This document shows, piece after piece, positions 1 through 7,572 of a DNA stretch of 47,617 nt. The translations under genes and the position numbers were made by a program. The stretch comes from Ruminococcus sp. GTDB lineage: Bacteria; Bacillota; Clostridia; Oscillospirales; Ruminococcaceae. Numbering within the stretch: the stretch's first letter is position 1; each line of letters starts with the position of its first letter. The notes below the pieces were generated by a model that was given only the letters and a program-made list of their open reading frames with translations, was not told where the DNA came from and searched no databases. Location: the NCBI GenBank assembly GCA_023667165.1, contig JAMPAO010000009.1, forward strand, positions 1-47,617, given 5' to 3'.

Positions 1-595
1 CACCGGCAGGCTGATATCACGGGAAACCGTTTTGGCTGCCGCAGCCGAATGCAGAAGAACAAATACGGTTTTCGTCCTGGATATGTGCTTTGCGGATTTT
101 GCGGAGAATACGGGATATGATCCGGCGGAGCTGATCGGCGCGGGCGCTGTTCTTATAAAAGCGTTTACGAAAATATACGCTATGGCGGGACTGCGCTTAG
201 GCTATATGCTCTGCGGCGACAGGGAACTTATACGCAGGTCGGCTCTTGCGGGCGCGGAATGGAGCGTGAGCGTTCCCGCGCAGGCGGCGGGAGCGGCGGC
301 GTTTGAGGATAAGGATTTTCTGCGCCGCACAAGGGAATACATAGCCGGAGAAAGAGAATACCTGTACTCCGGTCTTGACAGGCTTCGTGTTGAATACACC
401 AAGTCGGACGCCAATTTCATTCTGCTGCGCTCCGATCTCGACCTGTACGGAATGTTGCTTGAACGGGGCATATTAATAAGAAAATGCGGTAATTTTTACG
501 GACTTTCCGATAAATATTACAGGATAGCCGTGCGGACGCGCAGGGAAAACGCTCTGCTGCTCGAGGCGCTGGAAAGGGGGATTTCCGATGGCTAA
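1..595 (+). CDS. cobD: Threonine-phosphate decarboxylase-like aminotransferase, 5' part missing
   Basis: C-terminal part of a fold-type I PLP aminotransferase; the frame is open to the left edge (codons from base 2 read TGRLISRETV, typical of the segment after the NNP motif), so the true start lies outside the window. The motif AFTKIYAMAGLRLGY holds the PLP-binding lysine (codon near base 170) and matches CobD/HisC-type enzymes. CobD makes (R)-1-amino-2-propanol phosphate from threonine phosphate for the nucleotide loop of cobalamin, in the cytosol. The following cobQ overlaps it by 8 bases and two more cobalamin genes follow, which favours CobD over histidinol-phosphate aminotransferase. The assignment is by context; the fold itself is clear. 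Confidence 0.85.
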   Translation, partial: TGRLISRETVLAAAAECRRTNTVFVLDMCFADFAENTGYDPAELIGAGAVLIKAFTKIYAMAGLRLGYMLCGDRELIRRSALAGAEWSVSVPAQAAGAAAFEDKDFLRRTREYIAGEREYLYSGLDRLRVEYTKSDANFILLRSDLDLYGMLLERGILIRKCGNFYGLSDKYYRIAVRTRRENALLLEALERGISDG

Positions 596-2078
596 GGCGA
601 TAATGATACAAGGCAGTATGTCAAGCTGCGGAAAGAGCTTTCTGACAGCCGCGCTTTGCAGGATATTCAGGGAGGACGGATTTTCCTGCGCCCCGTTCAA
701 GTCCCAGAATATGGCTCTCAACTCCTATATAACAAAAGACGGTCTGGAAATGGGCAGAGCGCAGGCTGTGCAGGCGCAGGCGGCGATGACCGAGCCGGAC
801 GCAAGAATGAATCCCATACTGTTAAAGCCCACCGCCGACAGCAGCTCCCAGGTGATTTTAAACGGAAAAGTGCGCGGCGATATGAGCGCAAGAGAATATT
901 TTTCGAGAAAAAAAGAGCTTATCCCCGAAATTATGAAAGCCTACCGCAGTCTGTCGGAGGAGCATGATATTATCGTTATAGAGGGCGCGGGAAGTCCCGT
1001 CGAGCTTAACCTAAAAAAGGACGATATCGTCAATATGGGTCTGGCGGCTCTTGTAAAAGCGCCCGTGCTTCTTGCGGGAGATATCGACAGAGGCGGGATA
1101 TTCGCACAGCTTCTGGGAACGGTCATGCTTCTGGAGCCTCGGGAGCGCGGTATGGTAAAAGGATTTATCGTGAATAAATTCAGAGGAGATATGCGCCTTT
1201 TTGAGGACGGCTGCGCGATACTCCGCGAGAGATCGGGAATTCCCGCAGTCGGAGTGGTCCCCTTTGCCGACTGCGATACGGACGACGAGGACAGTCTTTC
1301 GGACAGGCTTGAAGACAGGGAGCGGAGCGTGATAAATATCGCGGCAGTAAGGCTGCCGCGCATATCAAATTTTACGGATCTTTCCCCCCTTGAGCGTTAC
1401 GGCGGCGTAAGCGTTTTTTACGCAAAAAAAGCGCGGGAGCTGGAAAATGCGGATATGGTGATCATACCCGGGACCAAAAACACCGTTTCGGATATGAAAT
1501 GGCTCAGGGAAAGCGGCATGGAAGCCGCAGTAAAACGCCGCGCAGGCGCGGGAACGCCCGTTTTCGGCATATGCGGAGGCTATCAGATGCTTTGCGAGAG
1601 CATATCCGATCCTCTCGGCTGCGAGGGCGGCGGCGAAATAAGGGGCATGGGTCTTTTGCGGGGAAACACGGTTTTCGGCGGAGAAAAGCTGTGCGCCAAC
1701 GTTAAGGGAAAAATAAACGGTATAGGCGGGATATTTGCGGGACTTTCGGGAAAGGAATTTTCCGGTTACGAGATACATATGGGAAGAACATCGGGAAATG
1801 CCTCGCCTCTTGCGGTCCTGGACGGAGGAGCATACGACGGAGGATATTCCGGAAACGTTTACGGAAGCTACGTTCACGGTATTTTCGACAACGACGTCAT
1901 TTCGGGCGAGATAGTGCGGAGCCTGTACGCCGCAAAGGGTATAGCGCAAAACGGAGATATCGGCGGCGGGATAAGCTATGACGCGTACCGCGAAGCTCAG
2001 TACGCGAAAATGGCAAAGACGGTTCGGGACAGTCTTGATATGAAGCTGGTCTACCGTATTCTTGAGGAGGGTATCTGA
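588..2078 (+). CDS. cobQ: Cobyric acid synthase (glutamine-hydrolysing)
   Basis: 496 residues, the usual length for CobQ/CbiP. It amidates four carboxylates of adenosylcobyrinic acid diamide with glutamine and ATP. Visible parts: an N-terminal dethiobiotin-synthetase-like P-loop region (QGSMSSCGKSFLTAAL, residues ~8-23), the cobyrinate-binding stretch with KSQNMALNSY, and a C-terminal triad glutaminase domain with the nucleophile Cys in FGICGGYQML and a histidine in YVHGIF. The ATG at 588 lies within the end of cobD with GAAAGGGGG just upstream, so translation is coupled. Next gene starts one base after its stop. Confidence 0.97.
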   Translation: MAKAIMIQGSMSSCGKSFLTAALCRIFREDGFSCAPFKSQNMALNSYITKDGLEMGRAQAVQAQAAMTEPDARMNPILLKPTADSSSQVILNGKVRGDMSAREYFSRKKELIPEIMKAYRSLSEEHDIIVIEGAGSPVELNLKKDDIVNMGLAALVKAPVLLAGDIDRGGIFAQLLGTVMLLEPRERGMVKGFIVNKFRGDMRLFEDGCAILRERSGIPAVGVVPFADCDTDDEDSLSDRLEDRERSVINIAAVRLPRISNFTDLSPLERYGGVSVFYAKKARELENADMVIIPGTKNTVSDMKWLRESGMEAAVKRRAGAGTPVFGICGGYQMLCESISDPLGCEGGGEIRGMGLLRGNTVFGGEKLCANVKGKINGIGGIFAGLSGKEFSGYEIHMGRTSGNASPLAVLDGGAYDGGYSGNVYGSYVHGIFDNDVISGEIVRSLYAAKGIAQNGDIGGGISYDAYREAQYAKMAKTVRDSLDMKLVYRILEEGI

Positions 2079-2079
2079 A

Positions 2080-2604
2080 ATGAAAGGACTTATCCATATC
2101 TGCTGCGGAGAGGGCAAGGGCAAGACGACTGCGGCGCTGGGAATGGCTTTAAGAGCCGCGGGAGCGGGGATGAGGGTGTATATTTTCCAGTTCCTCAAGG
2201 GTTCGGCTTCGGGCGAGATCGCCGTAATACGCGATATACCGAACATTTTCGCCGAAAGGCTCCCGCGGGATCACGGCTTTGCGAAAACGATGACCGTATC
2301 GGACAGGGAGGCGGTCACGGAGTATCACAACGCTTTTCTTGAAAAAGCGTGGGAGCTTATGCATTCGGGAGAGGCGGACATGATCGTACTGGACGAATTT
2401 TTTCCCGCTTACGGCCACGGGCTTATGGATATAAGCCTTGGGGAAAAGTTGGTTTTTGAAAAGGCGCCCGCCTGCGAGCTTGTGCTTACGGGCAGACGTG
2501 CGGATGATAAATTTATAGCCGCCGCGGATTACGTCAGCCGCATAGAATGCGTAAAGCACCCCTATCAAAAGGGCACAGCCGCAAGAAAGGGGATAGAATA
2601 TTGA
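2080..2604 (+). CDS. cobO: Corrinoid ATP:cob(I)alamin adenosyltransferase, CobA/CobO type
   Basis: 174 residues; P-loop enzyme that transfers adenosyl from ATP to cob(I)alamin or cob(I)yrinic acid diamide. The N-terminal Walker A is CGEGKGKTTAALG, and IVLDEFF is the Walker B-like strand; VLTGRRAD fits the family C-terminal part. The ATG at 2080 is chosen over an upstream TTG at 2062 because GAGGAGGG sits 9-10 bases before it and the family normally begins a few residues ahead of the P-loop. It lies one base after the cobQ stop and its TGA overlaps the start of cbiC, so it is in the cobalamin operon. Confidence 0.95.
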   Translation: MKGLIHICCGEGKGKTTAALGMALRAAGAGMRVYIFQFLKGSASGEIAVIRDIPNIFAERLPRDHGFAKTMTVSDREAVTEYHNAFLEKAWELMHSGEADMIVLDEFFPAYGHGLMDISLGEKLVFEKAPACELVLTGRRADDKFIAAADYVSRIECVKHPYQKGTAARKGIEY

Positions 2605-3239
2605 AGATAGAATACGTACTTCCGCAGGATATCGAAAAACGCAGCTTTGAGATCATTTCCGAGGAAATAAAAAAAAGAGGGATAATTCTCGATCCCGTAA
2701 ACGCTCCCGTTATTATGCGCATTATCCATACCACTGCGGATTTTGATTATCTCCGTAATCTGAAATTCTCCGAAAACGCGGTGGAAACCGGTATATCCGC
2801 CCTTAAAAGGGGGGCGCTTATCATAACCGATACGAATATGGCTCTTGCGGGCATAAATAAGACTGCCCTGGGCAAGCTCGGATGCTCCGCCCGCTGCTTC
2901 ATGGCGGACGAGGACGTTGCAAGGGCGGCTGCCGAAAAAGGCATAACACGGGCGGCGGCAAGCGCCGAAAAAGCGGCTGAGATCAAGGACAGACCCTTGA
3001 TAATGGTTTCGGGCAATGCGCCCACATTCCTTATCCGTCTTAGGGAGCTTGCCGACATGGGAAAAATAAGTCCCGCGCTTATTATAGCAATGCCCGTGGG
3101 TTTTGTTAATGTGACCGTTTCAAAGGAAATGACGGCGGCTTCGGGCGTGCCTTATATTGCGGCAATGGGAAGAAAGGGCGGAAGCAGTGTTGCGGCTGCC
3201 GCAGTCAATGCGCTGCTTTACTGTATAACAAGAAAATAA
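2601..3239 (+). CDS. cbiC: Precorrin-8X / cobalt-precorrin-8 methylmutase
   Basis: 212 residues, normal for CobH/CbiC. It moves the C-11 methyl to C-12 giving hydrogenobyrinate/cobyrinate. The segment RIIHTTADFDY carries the conserved catalytic histidine of the family, and the tail MPVGFVNVTVSKE followed by GRKGGSSVAAA is the usual substrate-binding region. The start is TTG at 2601 with AAGGGG 8 bases upstream, its TTGA overlapping the cobO stop. An upstream ATG at 2547 would overlap cobO by 58 bases and add residues without homology. The order cobO-cbiC suggests more corrin-ring genes belong to the same locus but they are not in the window after this gene. Confidence 0.95.
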   Translation: MKIEYVLPQDIEKRSFEIISEEIKKRGIILDPVNAPVIMRIIHTTADFDYLRNLKFSENAVETGISALKRGALIITDTNMALAGINKTALGKLGCSARCFMADEDVARAAAEKGITRAAASAEKAAEIKDRPLIMVSGNAPTFLIRLRELADMGKISPALIIAMPVGFVNVTVSKEMTAASGVPYIAAMGRKGGSSVAAAAVNALLYCITRK

Positions 3240-3285
3240 CGGCTTATTCCGGTTTTCAGTCTCGCTATAGATAATTTTCAAAAGC

Positions 3286-3338
3286 TCGGGGCGTACTGAA
3301 GCTGTCGGTGCATTTCGGACAGCTTCAGTACGCCCCGA
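3286..3338. repeat. Perfect 21-bp inverted repeat (hairpin)
   Basis: Arms 3286-3306 and 3318-3338 are exact reverse complements separated by 11 bases. It sits 47 bases after cbiC. There is no T-run on the plus side; on the minus side the arms are followed only by GCTTTTG. It may act as a 3' end for the cobalamin transcript, or be a remnant of a small mobile hairpin. The rest of the 3240-3435 spacer shows nothing else. Confidence 0.8.
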
Positions 3339-3435
3339 AACCCGTTCTCAAAGCCGCCGTAAAAGCGCTGTTATTTGCCGATCGCCGAAAATCGGACAGT
3401 TTTAAAAATTTTTTCGGAAAAATTGAAAAAACCCC

Positions 3436-3482
3436 TTGACATTATCGTTATAATATGTTATATTATGAATGTTATATAACAT
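3436..3482 (+). promoter_or_regulatory. tetR promoter with overlapping palindromic operator
   Basis: TTGACA (3436-3441), 17-base spacer, TATATT (3459-3464), then a perfect 14-base palindrome ATGTTATATAACAT (3469-3482) that covers the expected transcription start. A TetR-family gene begins 32 bases further on, so this is most simply its own operator (autorepression). Inferred from position and symmetry only. Confidence 0.7.
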
Positions 3483-3513
3483 ATGTAATATTACAAAGAA
3501 CGGAGTGATAATA

Positions 3514-4098
3514 TTGCCTCCCAAACCGAAAATAACAAAGGAAATGGTGATAAACGCAGGTCTGGAAACGGTTCGCCGCAAGGGGATAAACGCCCTGAGC
3601 GTCCGCGGCACGGCGGAAAGGCTGAGCTGCTCCACGCAGCCGGTGATGTCCTGCTGCGGCAGTATAGAGCAGTTAAAAAAAGAGGTCTACGAGGCGGCGG
3701 ATAAGCTCCATACGGAGTATATACTGAAAACGGAGAATGAGGAAAACACTTTGATCTCTATCGGGATCAATTACGTCAGATTTGCTTCCGAGGAGCCGAA
3801 TTTGTTCTGCTTTCTCTTTGAAACGGGCAAATTCCGCAGCCGCAGCTTTGAAGAGCTGATCGCCTCCGACGGACCGGACGAGGTGATAGAGCCTATCAGC
3901 CGTGCGGCGGGTCTGCCCGAGCAAATGGCAAGAGAAGCCTTTGAAAGTCTGTTCGCCTGCGTTCACGGCTATGCAAGCCTGCTCGCCCACAACGCCATGA
4001 GCTTTGACGAGGAGCATTGCAGAAAGCTGCTGAAAAATACTTTTATGGGAATCATCGGATATATGAAAGGAGAGAGCCGAAATGAAGAGGCTGTTTGA
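3514..4098 (+). CDS. TetR/AcrR-family transcriptional regulator
   Basis: 194 residues. The N-terminal ~50 residues form the TetR helix-turn-helix (ITKEMVINAGLETVRRKG, then LSVRGTAERLSCSTQPVMSC); the helical remainder is a ligand/dimer domain of the kind annotated WHG or C-terminal TetR. Start is taken as TTG at 3514, after CGGAGTGATA; an ATG at 3469 would fall inside the putative operator and lacks a ribosome binding site. It overlaps the next gene, a CPBP protease, by 17 bases, so the pair is one unit. The likely role is to repress this unit, ligand unknown. Confidence 0.9.
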   Translation: MPPKPKITKEMVINAGLETVRRKGINALSVRGTAERLSCSTQPVMSCCGSIEQLKKEVYEAADKLHTEYILKTENEENTLISIGINYVRFASEEPNLFCFLFETGKFRSRSFEELIASDGPDEVIEPISRAAGLPEQMAREAFESLFACVHGYASLLAHNAMSFDEEHCRKLLKNTFMGIIGYMKGESRNEEAV

Positions 4099-4834
4099 AA
4101 AAAACGAGGTCACATTCGCGGTCGTGATGATCGTGATATATGTTATAGGAGAAAGCGCGGTACAAGGCTTATCGGAAAGCGCCGGCATACAATTTCTCGG
4201 TGAAACGGTATTCGGGGCGGCAATGTCCGCCGTGCTGCTCGGATTTATAAAGAAAAACGGTCTTACGGAGTATCTCGGACTGTGCAGACCCGAAACGTCC
4301 GCAAAGGATGCGCTTTACTACATACCCGTCTGGCTGATAGCTCTGGGAAGGCTCTTTTTCGGTGCGGCAATGCAGTATTCGCCCGTCGAAACGCTTCTCC
4401 ATACGGCAATGATGCTGTTCGTGGGTTTTCTGGAGGAGATCGTTTTCAGAGGACTTCTGTTCAAGGGGATCGCCAAAAGAAACGTAAAAAGGGCGATCGT
4501 GATATCCTCCGTGACCTTCGGCATAGGTCATATCGTGAATTTACTGAACGGCTACGATATATTTGACAATATCTGCCAGATAATATATGCCGTGGCTGTG
4601 GGTTTCATGCTGGTTTTCATTTTCATGAGAACGGGCAGCGTCCTGCCGTGCGTAGCGTTCCACTGCCTTAACAATATGACGTCCGCCTTCGCTTCGGGGG
4701 AATGGCTGATAAACGCCGTTGGCAGCGAACAGACAGCCGATCTTATTATGATCGCGGTATTTCTTATTATTTCGGTAGTATATACGGTATATATCCTCAA
4801 GCGTCTGCCGAAAAAAGAGCTGAAAACCTTATGA
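4082..4834 (+). CDS. CPBP-family intramembrane glutamic endopeptidase
   Basis: 250 residues, about seven hydrophobic segments. The Abi/CPBP (CAAX protease, Rce1-like) signature is complete: EEIVFR (residues ~119-124), FGIGH (~147) and HCLNN (~200). The glutamates and histidines should form the intramembrane active site. Members serve in bacteriocin self-immunity, signalling or unknown proteolysis; the substrate cannot be told here. AAGGAGAG upstream of ATG 4082 supports the start. Co-transcribed with the TetR regulator, and ended by a strong terminator. Confidence 0.92.
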   Translation: MKRLFEKNEVTFAVVMIVIYVIGESAVQGLSESAGIQFLGETVFGAAMSAVLLGFIKKNGLTEYLGLCRPETSAKDALYYIPVWLIALGRLFFGAAMQYSPVETLLHTAMMLFVGFLEEIVFRGLLFKGIAKRNVKRAIVISSVTFGIGHIVNLLNGYDIFDNICQIIYAVAVGFMLVFIFMRTGSVLPCVAFHCLNNMTSAFASGEWLINAVGSEQTADLIMIAVFLIISVVYTVYILKRLPKKELKTL

Positions 4835-4863
4835 TAAAATAAAACGGCATTATGATAGATTAT

Positions 4864-4907
4864 GATAGCATTATGATATCAAAATGATATCATAATGCTA
4901 TCTTTTT
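4864..4907 (+). terminator. Rho-independent terminator after the CPBP gene
   Basis: Perfect 18-bp AT-rich stem (4864-4881 with 4885-4902), AAA loop, then five T. A further partial copy of the motif ATTATGATAG precedes it at 4849-4858. The spacer 4908-5066 is very AT-rich and includes a TATAAT at 5023 but no convincing -35. Confidence 0.9.
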
Positions 4908-5066
4908 ATACAGGAAAAAATATAAACTTTCGTACATATAATATAGGTAAATTGTTAATAATATATCGCATAAAAACATATAAAATTTAATTACCATTCA
5001 CAAAAGAATAATATTTAAGAGATATAATATTTTTATGAAATATATGGAGAGGACGGTAATTTTTAT

Positions 5067-5945
5067 ATGGACGAAATAACCGTAACGGACGTCGCGGGAG
5101 CTTCGGGCAGCGCGTCTTTGCTGGTGCGGCACGGAAAAAGAGCGTTTATGTACGATATGGGTTTCGGATTCTGCGCCGATAAAATGGCTGACAAGGTCGA
5201 ACGGCTCCTGGACGGCGGCAGACCGGAATGCATTATACTTACCCATTCCCATTACGATCACGTTATGGGCAGCGGCGCTCTGGCGGAGCGGTGGAGCGGC
5301 GTTCCCGTCATTTCCGGAGAATACGCGAAGTACGTTTTCACAAGGCCGGGCGCCAAAACTCTCATGGCGGAGATGGACGCGAACGCGGCGGAGGAGCTGG
5401 GAGCTCCGCCGAGCGCCGCGGATAATACCGCTTTTCTTCACGTGGACAAAACCGTCAAGGACGGCGATGTTATCGACGTTTGCGGACTGCGGCTGGAGGT
5501 CCTTGAGGTGCCGGGGCATACCAAATGCTCGCTTGCTTTCTACTGCCGCGAGAACAAGACCCTTTTTTCCTCGGAAACGCTGGGGGTATACGACGGCATA
5601 TCCGCATTTCCCATAATGCTGACGAGCTTTGTTCAGGGAGAGCGTTCCCTTGAAAGGGCGGCGGCTCTCGGCGCGGAAAATATCGTGATCACTCATTGGG
5701 GAATGATAAAGGGAAAGGACGTTTGCGGCGAATATTTCAGGCGTGCGGCGGAAAGATACGCGGAAATGAAGGAAACAGTCTGCAAATGGCACAGGGACGG
5801 CGTTTCCGAGGAGGAAACGGTTGAACGGATAAGGGAGAAATATCACACGGGATATATAAGGCAGATATATCCTTTGAAAGCGTTCTATCTCAACACGGGA
5901 TATATGGTTTCCCTTATTATTAAGGAATACTGCGGCGGGGAATGA
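5067..5945 (+). CDS. MBL-fold metallohydrolase
   Basis: 292 residues. The zinc-binding signature THSHYDHVMG (HxHxDH) is present, followed by a third histidine in VPGHTKCS, an aspartate/glutamate strand around LFSSETLGVYDG and a last histidine in VITHWGMIKG, so the metal site looks intact. It resembles the general glyoxalase II-like branch; no substrate can be assigned. The C-terminal ~60 residues (WHRDGVSEEETVERI) look like a helical extension. GGAGAGGACGG lies 10 or so bases before ATG 5067. It stands alone between two spacers. Confidence 0.9.
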   Translation: MDEITVTDVAGASGSASLLVRHGKRAFMYDMGFGFCADKMADKVERLLDGGRPECIILTHSHYDHVMGSGALAERWSGVPVISGEYAKYVFTRPGAKTLMAEMDANAAEELGAPPSAADNTAFLHVDKTVKDGDVIDVCGLRLEVLEVPGHTKCSLAFYCRENKTLFSSETLGVYDGISAFPIMLTSFVQGERSLERAAALGAENIVITHWGMIKGKDVCGEYFRRAAERYAEMKETVCKWHRDGVSEEETVERIREKYHTGYIRQIYPLKAFYLNTGYMVSLIIKEYCGGE

Positions 5946-6300
5946 CGAACGTCCGGCGGGCGTCCGCCGAAACCACGGAAATCAATTTTTTGAAATAAAA
6001 CTTCTTAAGACAGAAAAGTTAAGATGTTATTTGCAAAAATCAGAGCATTAGGGCGTGTTGATACCGCTTCTTGCTTCTTGCCTCTTAAAATTCTTGCTTC
6101 TTAAAATCAATTTCCTAAGAATTGATTTCCATGCGCCGAAACGCTTCCCCGTTGACAGACGATCGGCATTACGGAAATCGGTATCGGATCCGGTTCACAT
6201 AACACATAAACAGAAAAAGTATTATATAAGCGCAGACAGACATCCCCCCGCCTTAGAGGCGGGGGGATGTCTGTATTCAGCGGCGGGCAGCCGAGCTTTT
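5946..6300. other. Spacer between two convergent genes, with repeats
   Basis: No gene is supported. It holds a long-range inverted repeat (GGAAATCAATT at 5977-5987 and its complement at 6120-6130), tandem AAGARGC heptamers on the minus strand (6066-6107), and the G-rich hairpin listed separately. Any ORF here is a shadow. Confidence 0.6.
6236..6274. repeat. Perfect 18-bp G/C-rich hairpin behind lysR
   Basis: Arms 6236-6253 and 6257-6274 pair perfectly around a 3-base loop, with a run of six G:C pairs. It lies 27 bases past the lysR stop and would end its minus-strand transcript, but no T-run follows directly. Hairpins of this look also occur at IS200/IS605 ends, so a solo remnant is possible. 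Confidence 0.7.
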
Positions 6301-7182
6301 TTATTTTCGGGAAAATCTTTCGTACAGTTCCTTGACAAACAGCTCCGCAACGGGCGAAAAAACCTGATACTTTTTCCAGATAATATACATCTTCGTTTCA
6401 AGAGGAGGTTCGAGGGGGCGGAAGCAAAGTACGCTTTCCCCGCTTGTGTCGGCGAGCTTGTCAAAGGTCAGCATATAGCCCAATCCCTCGCGGACGAAAA
6501 CCGAGCCGTTATAGCAAAGGTTCAGCGTTCCCGAAAAGGTCAGCTTTTCCGCCTTTTCGCCGCACCAGCGGGGAATATCGGCCGTTATCGCCTGATCGGA
6601 GCATATCAGCGGCAGACCGTACAGATCCTCGGCGCGTACGGATCTCTTTTTGGCAAGAGGGGCGTCCCGCCGCATTACAACGCCCCAAACGTCCGCGCCG
6701 TGAACCTCAAGATAATTGTACTTTGAAAGGTCGGGCGGCTCGGCGATAAAAGCCATATCCAGCAGTCCCCTGTCAAGCTTTTCCGCGACCTGCGCGGTAT
6801 TGCCGCTTAAAAGATGATAGCGGAAAAACGGATACTTTTCGGTAAATTTTTTCACCGCCCGGGCAAGATGTTTTATCAGATAAGACTCCGCGCAGCCAAT
6901 GTAAATATCGCCGCCGTTTATTTCATCAAGAGAGTTGAATTCGGCGACGGTTTTTTCCGTCATCTCAACAATATCCTCCGCCCGCTTGCGCAGGAGCATA
7001 CCCTCGTCGGTAAGGCTCACGCCGCCGTTTTTGCGTATAAAAAGTTTTTTTCCCAGTTCCTCCTCAAGGGCTTTCATTTCCTTTGAAAGGGACGGCTGGG
7101 ATACGTGCAGGCTTTCCGAGGCTCTTGTCATATTTTCGTTTCGCGCGATCTCCAGAAAATATTTTAATGTACGAAGTTCCAT
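6301..7182 (-). CDS. LysR-family transcriptional regulator
   Basis: 293 residues, standard length. The winged helix-turn-helix occupies residues ~1-60 (LRTLKYFLEIARNENMTRAS, then SQPSLSKEMKALEEELG), followed by the linker helix and a periplasmic-binding-protein-like effector domain (GGDIYIGCAES onward). ATG at 7182 is preferred to ATG at 7191 because GGGAG ends 10 bases before the former and only one base before the latter. It is divergent from a small-protein/hydrolase/reductase unit, and a consensus promoter plus an LTTR-type operator lie between. Part of its 3' end is repeated in decayed form at 9687-9838. Confidence 0.95.
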   Translation of the reverse strand: MELRTLKYFLEIARNENMTRASESLHVSQPSLSKEMKALEEELGKKLFIRKNGGVSLTDEGMLLRKRAEDIVEMTEKTVAEFNSLDEINGGDIYIGCAESYLIKHLARAVKKFTEKYPFFRYHLLSGNTAQVAEKLDRGLLDMAFIAEPPDLSKYNYLEVHGADVWGVVMRRDAPLAKKRSVRAEDLYGLPLICSDQAITADIPRWCGEKAEKLTFSGTLNLCYNGSVFVREGLGYMLTFDKLADTSGESVLCFRPLEPPLETKMYIIWKKYQVFSPVAELFVKELYERFSRK

Positions 7183-7202
7183 TTTTATCATCTCCCGAAT
7201 TT

Positions 7203-7231
7203 ATTATACCTCAAAACATTATTCCTGTCAA
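7203..7231 (-). promoter_or_regulatory. lysR promoter (consensus)
   Basis: Reading the minus strand: TTGACA (7231-7226), 17 bases, TATAAT (7208-7203). The expected start lies near 7196, so the leader is very short and GGGAG is almost at the 5' end. The -35 lies in the centre of the operator at 7218-7238. Confidence 0.8.
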
Positions 7232-7238
7232 GAATAAT
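7218..7238. promoter_or_regulatory. Probable LysR binding site (ATTATTC-N7-GAATAAT)
   Basis: Perfect 7-bp inverted repeat, containing the T-N11-A pattern of LysR-type sites. Its centre (7228) coincides with the lysR -35 and is about 66 bases before the start expected for the divergent unit, the classical position for LysR autorepression plus activation. Confidence 0.75.
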
Positions 7239-7258
7239 ATGAAATAAAAAACAGGTAT

Positions 7259-7287
7259 TAGACATATTGCCAAAAACGTGCTATAAT
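7259..7287 (+). promoter_or_regulatory. Promoter of the divergent hydrolase unit
   Basis: TAGACA (7259-7264), 17 bases, TATAAT (7282-7287); weak -35 and perfect -10, as expected of an activator-dependent promoter. Predicted start near 7294. Confidence 0.7.
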
Positions 7288-7317
7288 AATTTCAGAACCG
7301 AAAGCGAGGCGTTAAAA

Positions 7318-7548
7318 ATGGCGGAGGCAACCGATAAATACGGAATTATTTTTCAAAATCTCACCGACGCAGGCTGTGACAAAAACACAGCCGAAAGGTG
7401 CGCGGAATATATATTATCGGGGAAATACGAGCAGGCTCTCGCCGTGATAAAGCCGCACAAAAAACGTCTGCTTGAGGAAATACGCGCAAATCAAAAGCAG
7501 GTCGACAGCCTTGATTTTCTGCTTTATAAAATCGAAAAATCAAGATAA
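7318..7548 (+). CDS. Small uncharacterised helical protein
   Basis: 76 residues from ATG 7318 (GCGAGGCG upstream); an ATG-like start at 7267 lies before the predicted transcription start and is rejected. Soluble, probably all-helical: a first helical part with paired cysteines (AGCDKNTAERCAEYI) and a charged C-terminal helix (HKKRLLEEIRANQKQVDSLD) that resembles the coiled-coil end of MerR regulators, but there is no DNA-binding part. First gene after the promoter facing lysR; the hydrolase follows 24 bases later. Function unknown. Confidence 0.75.
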   Translation: MAEATDKYGIIFQNLTDAGCDKNTAERCAEYILSGKYEQALAVIKPHKKRLLEEIRANQKQVDSLDFLLYKIEKSR

Positions 7549-7572
7549 AATTTTAGAAAGGTTGATAAAATT

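Noticed and set aside
1365..2246. Long minus-strand open frames opposite cobQ, the TrpX-like gene (22279-23256), the importer genes (23890-24861) and gerA (28905-29867)
   Set aside because: They lie antisense to confidently identified genes, have no recognisable motifs, and arise from codon bias of the real genes.
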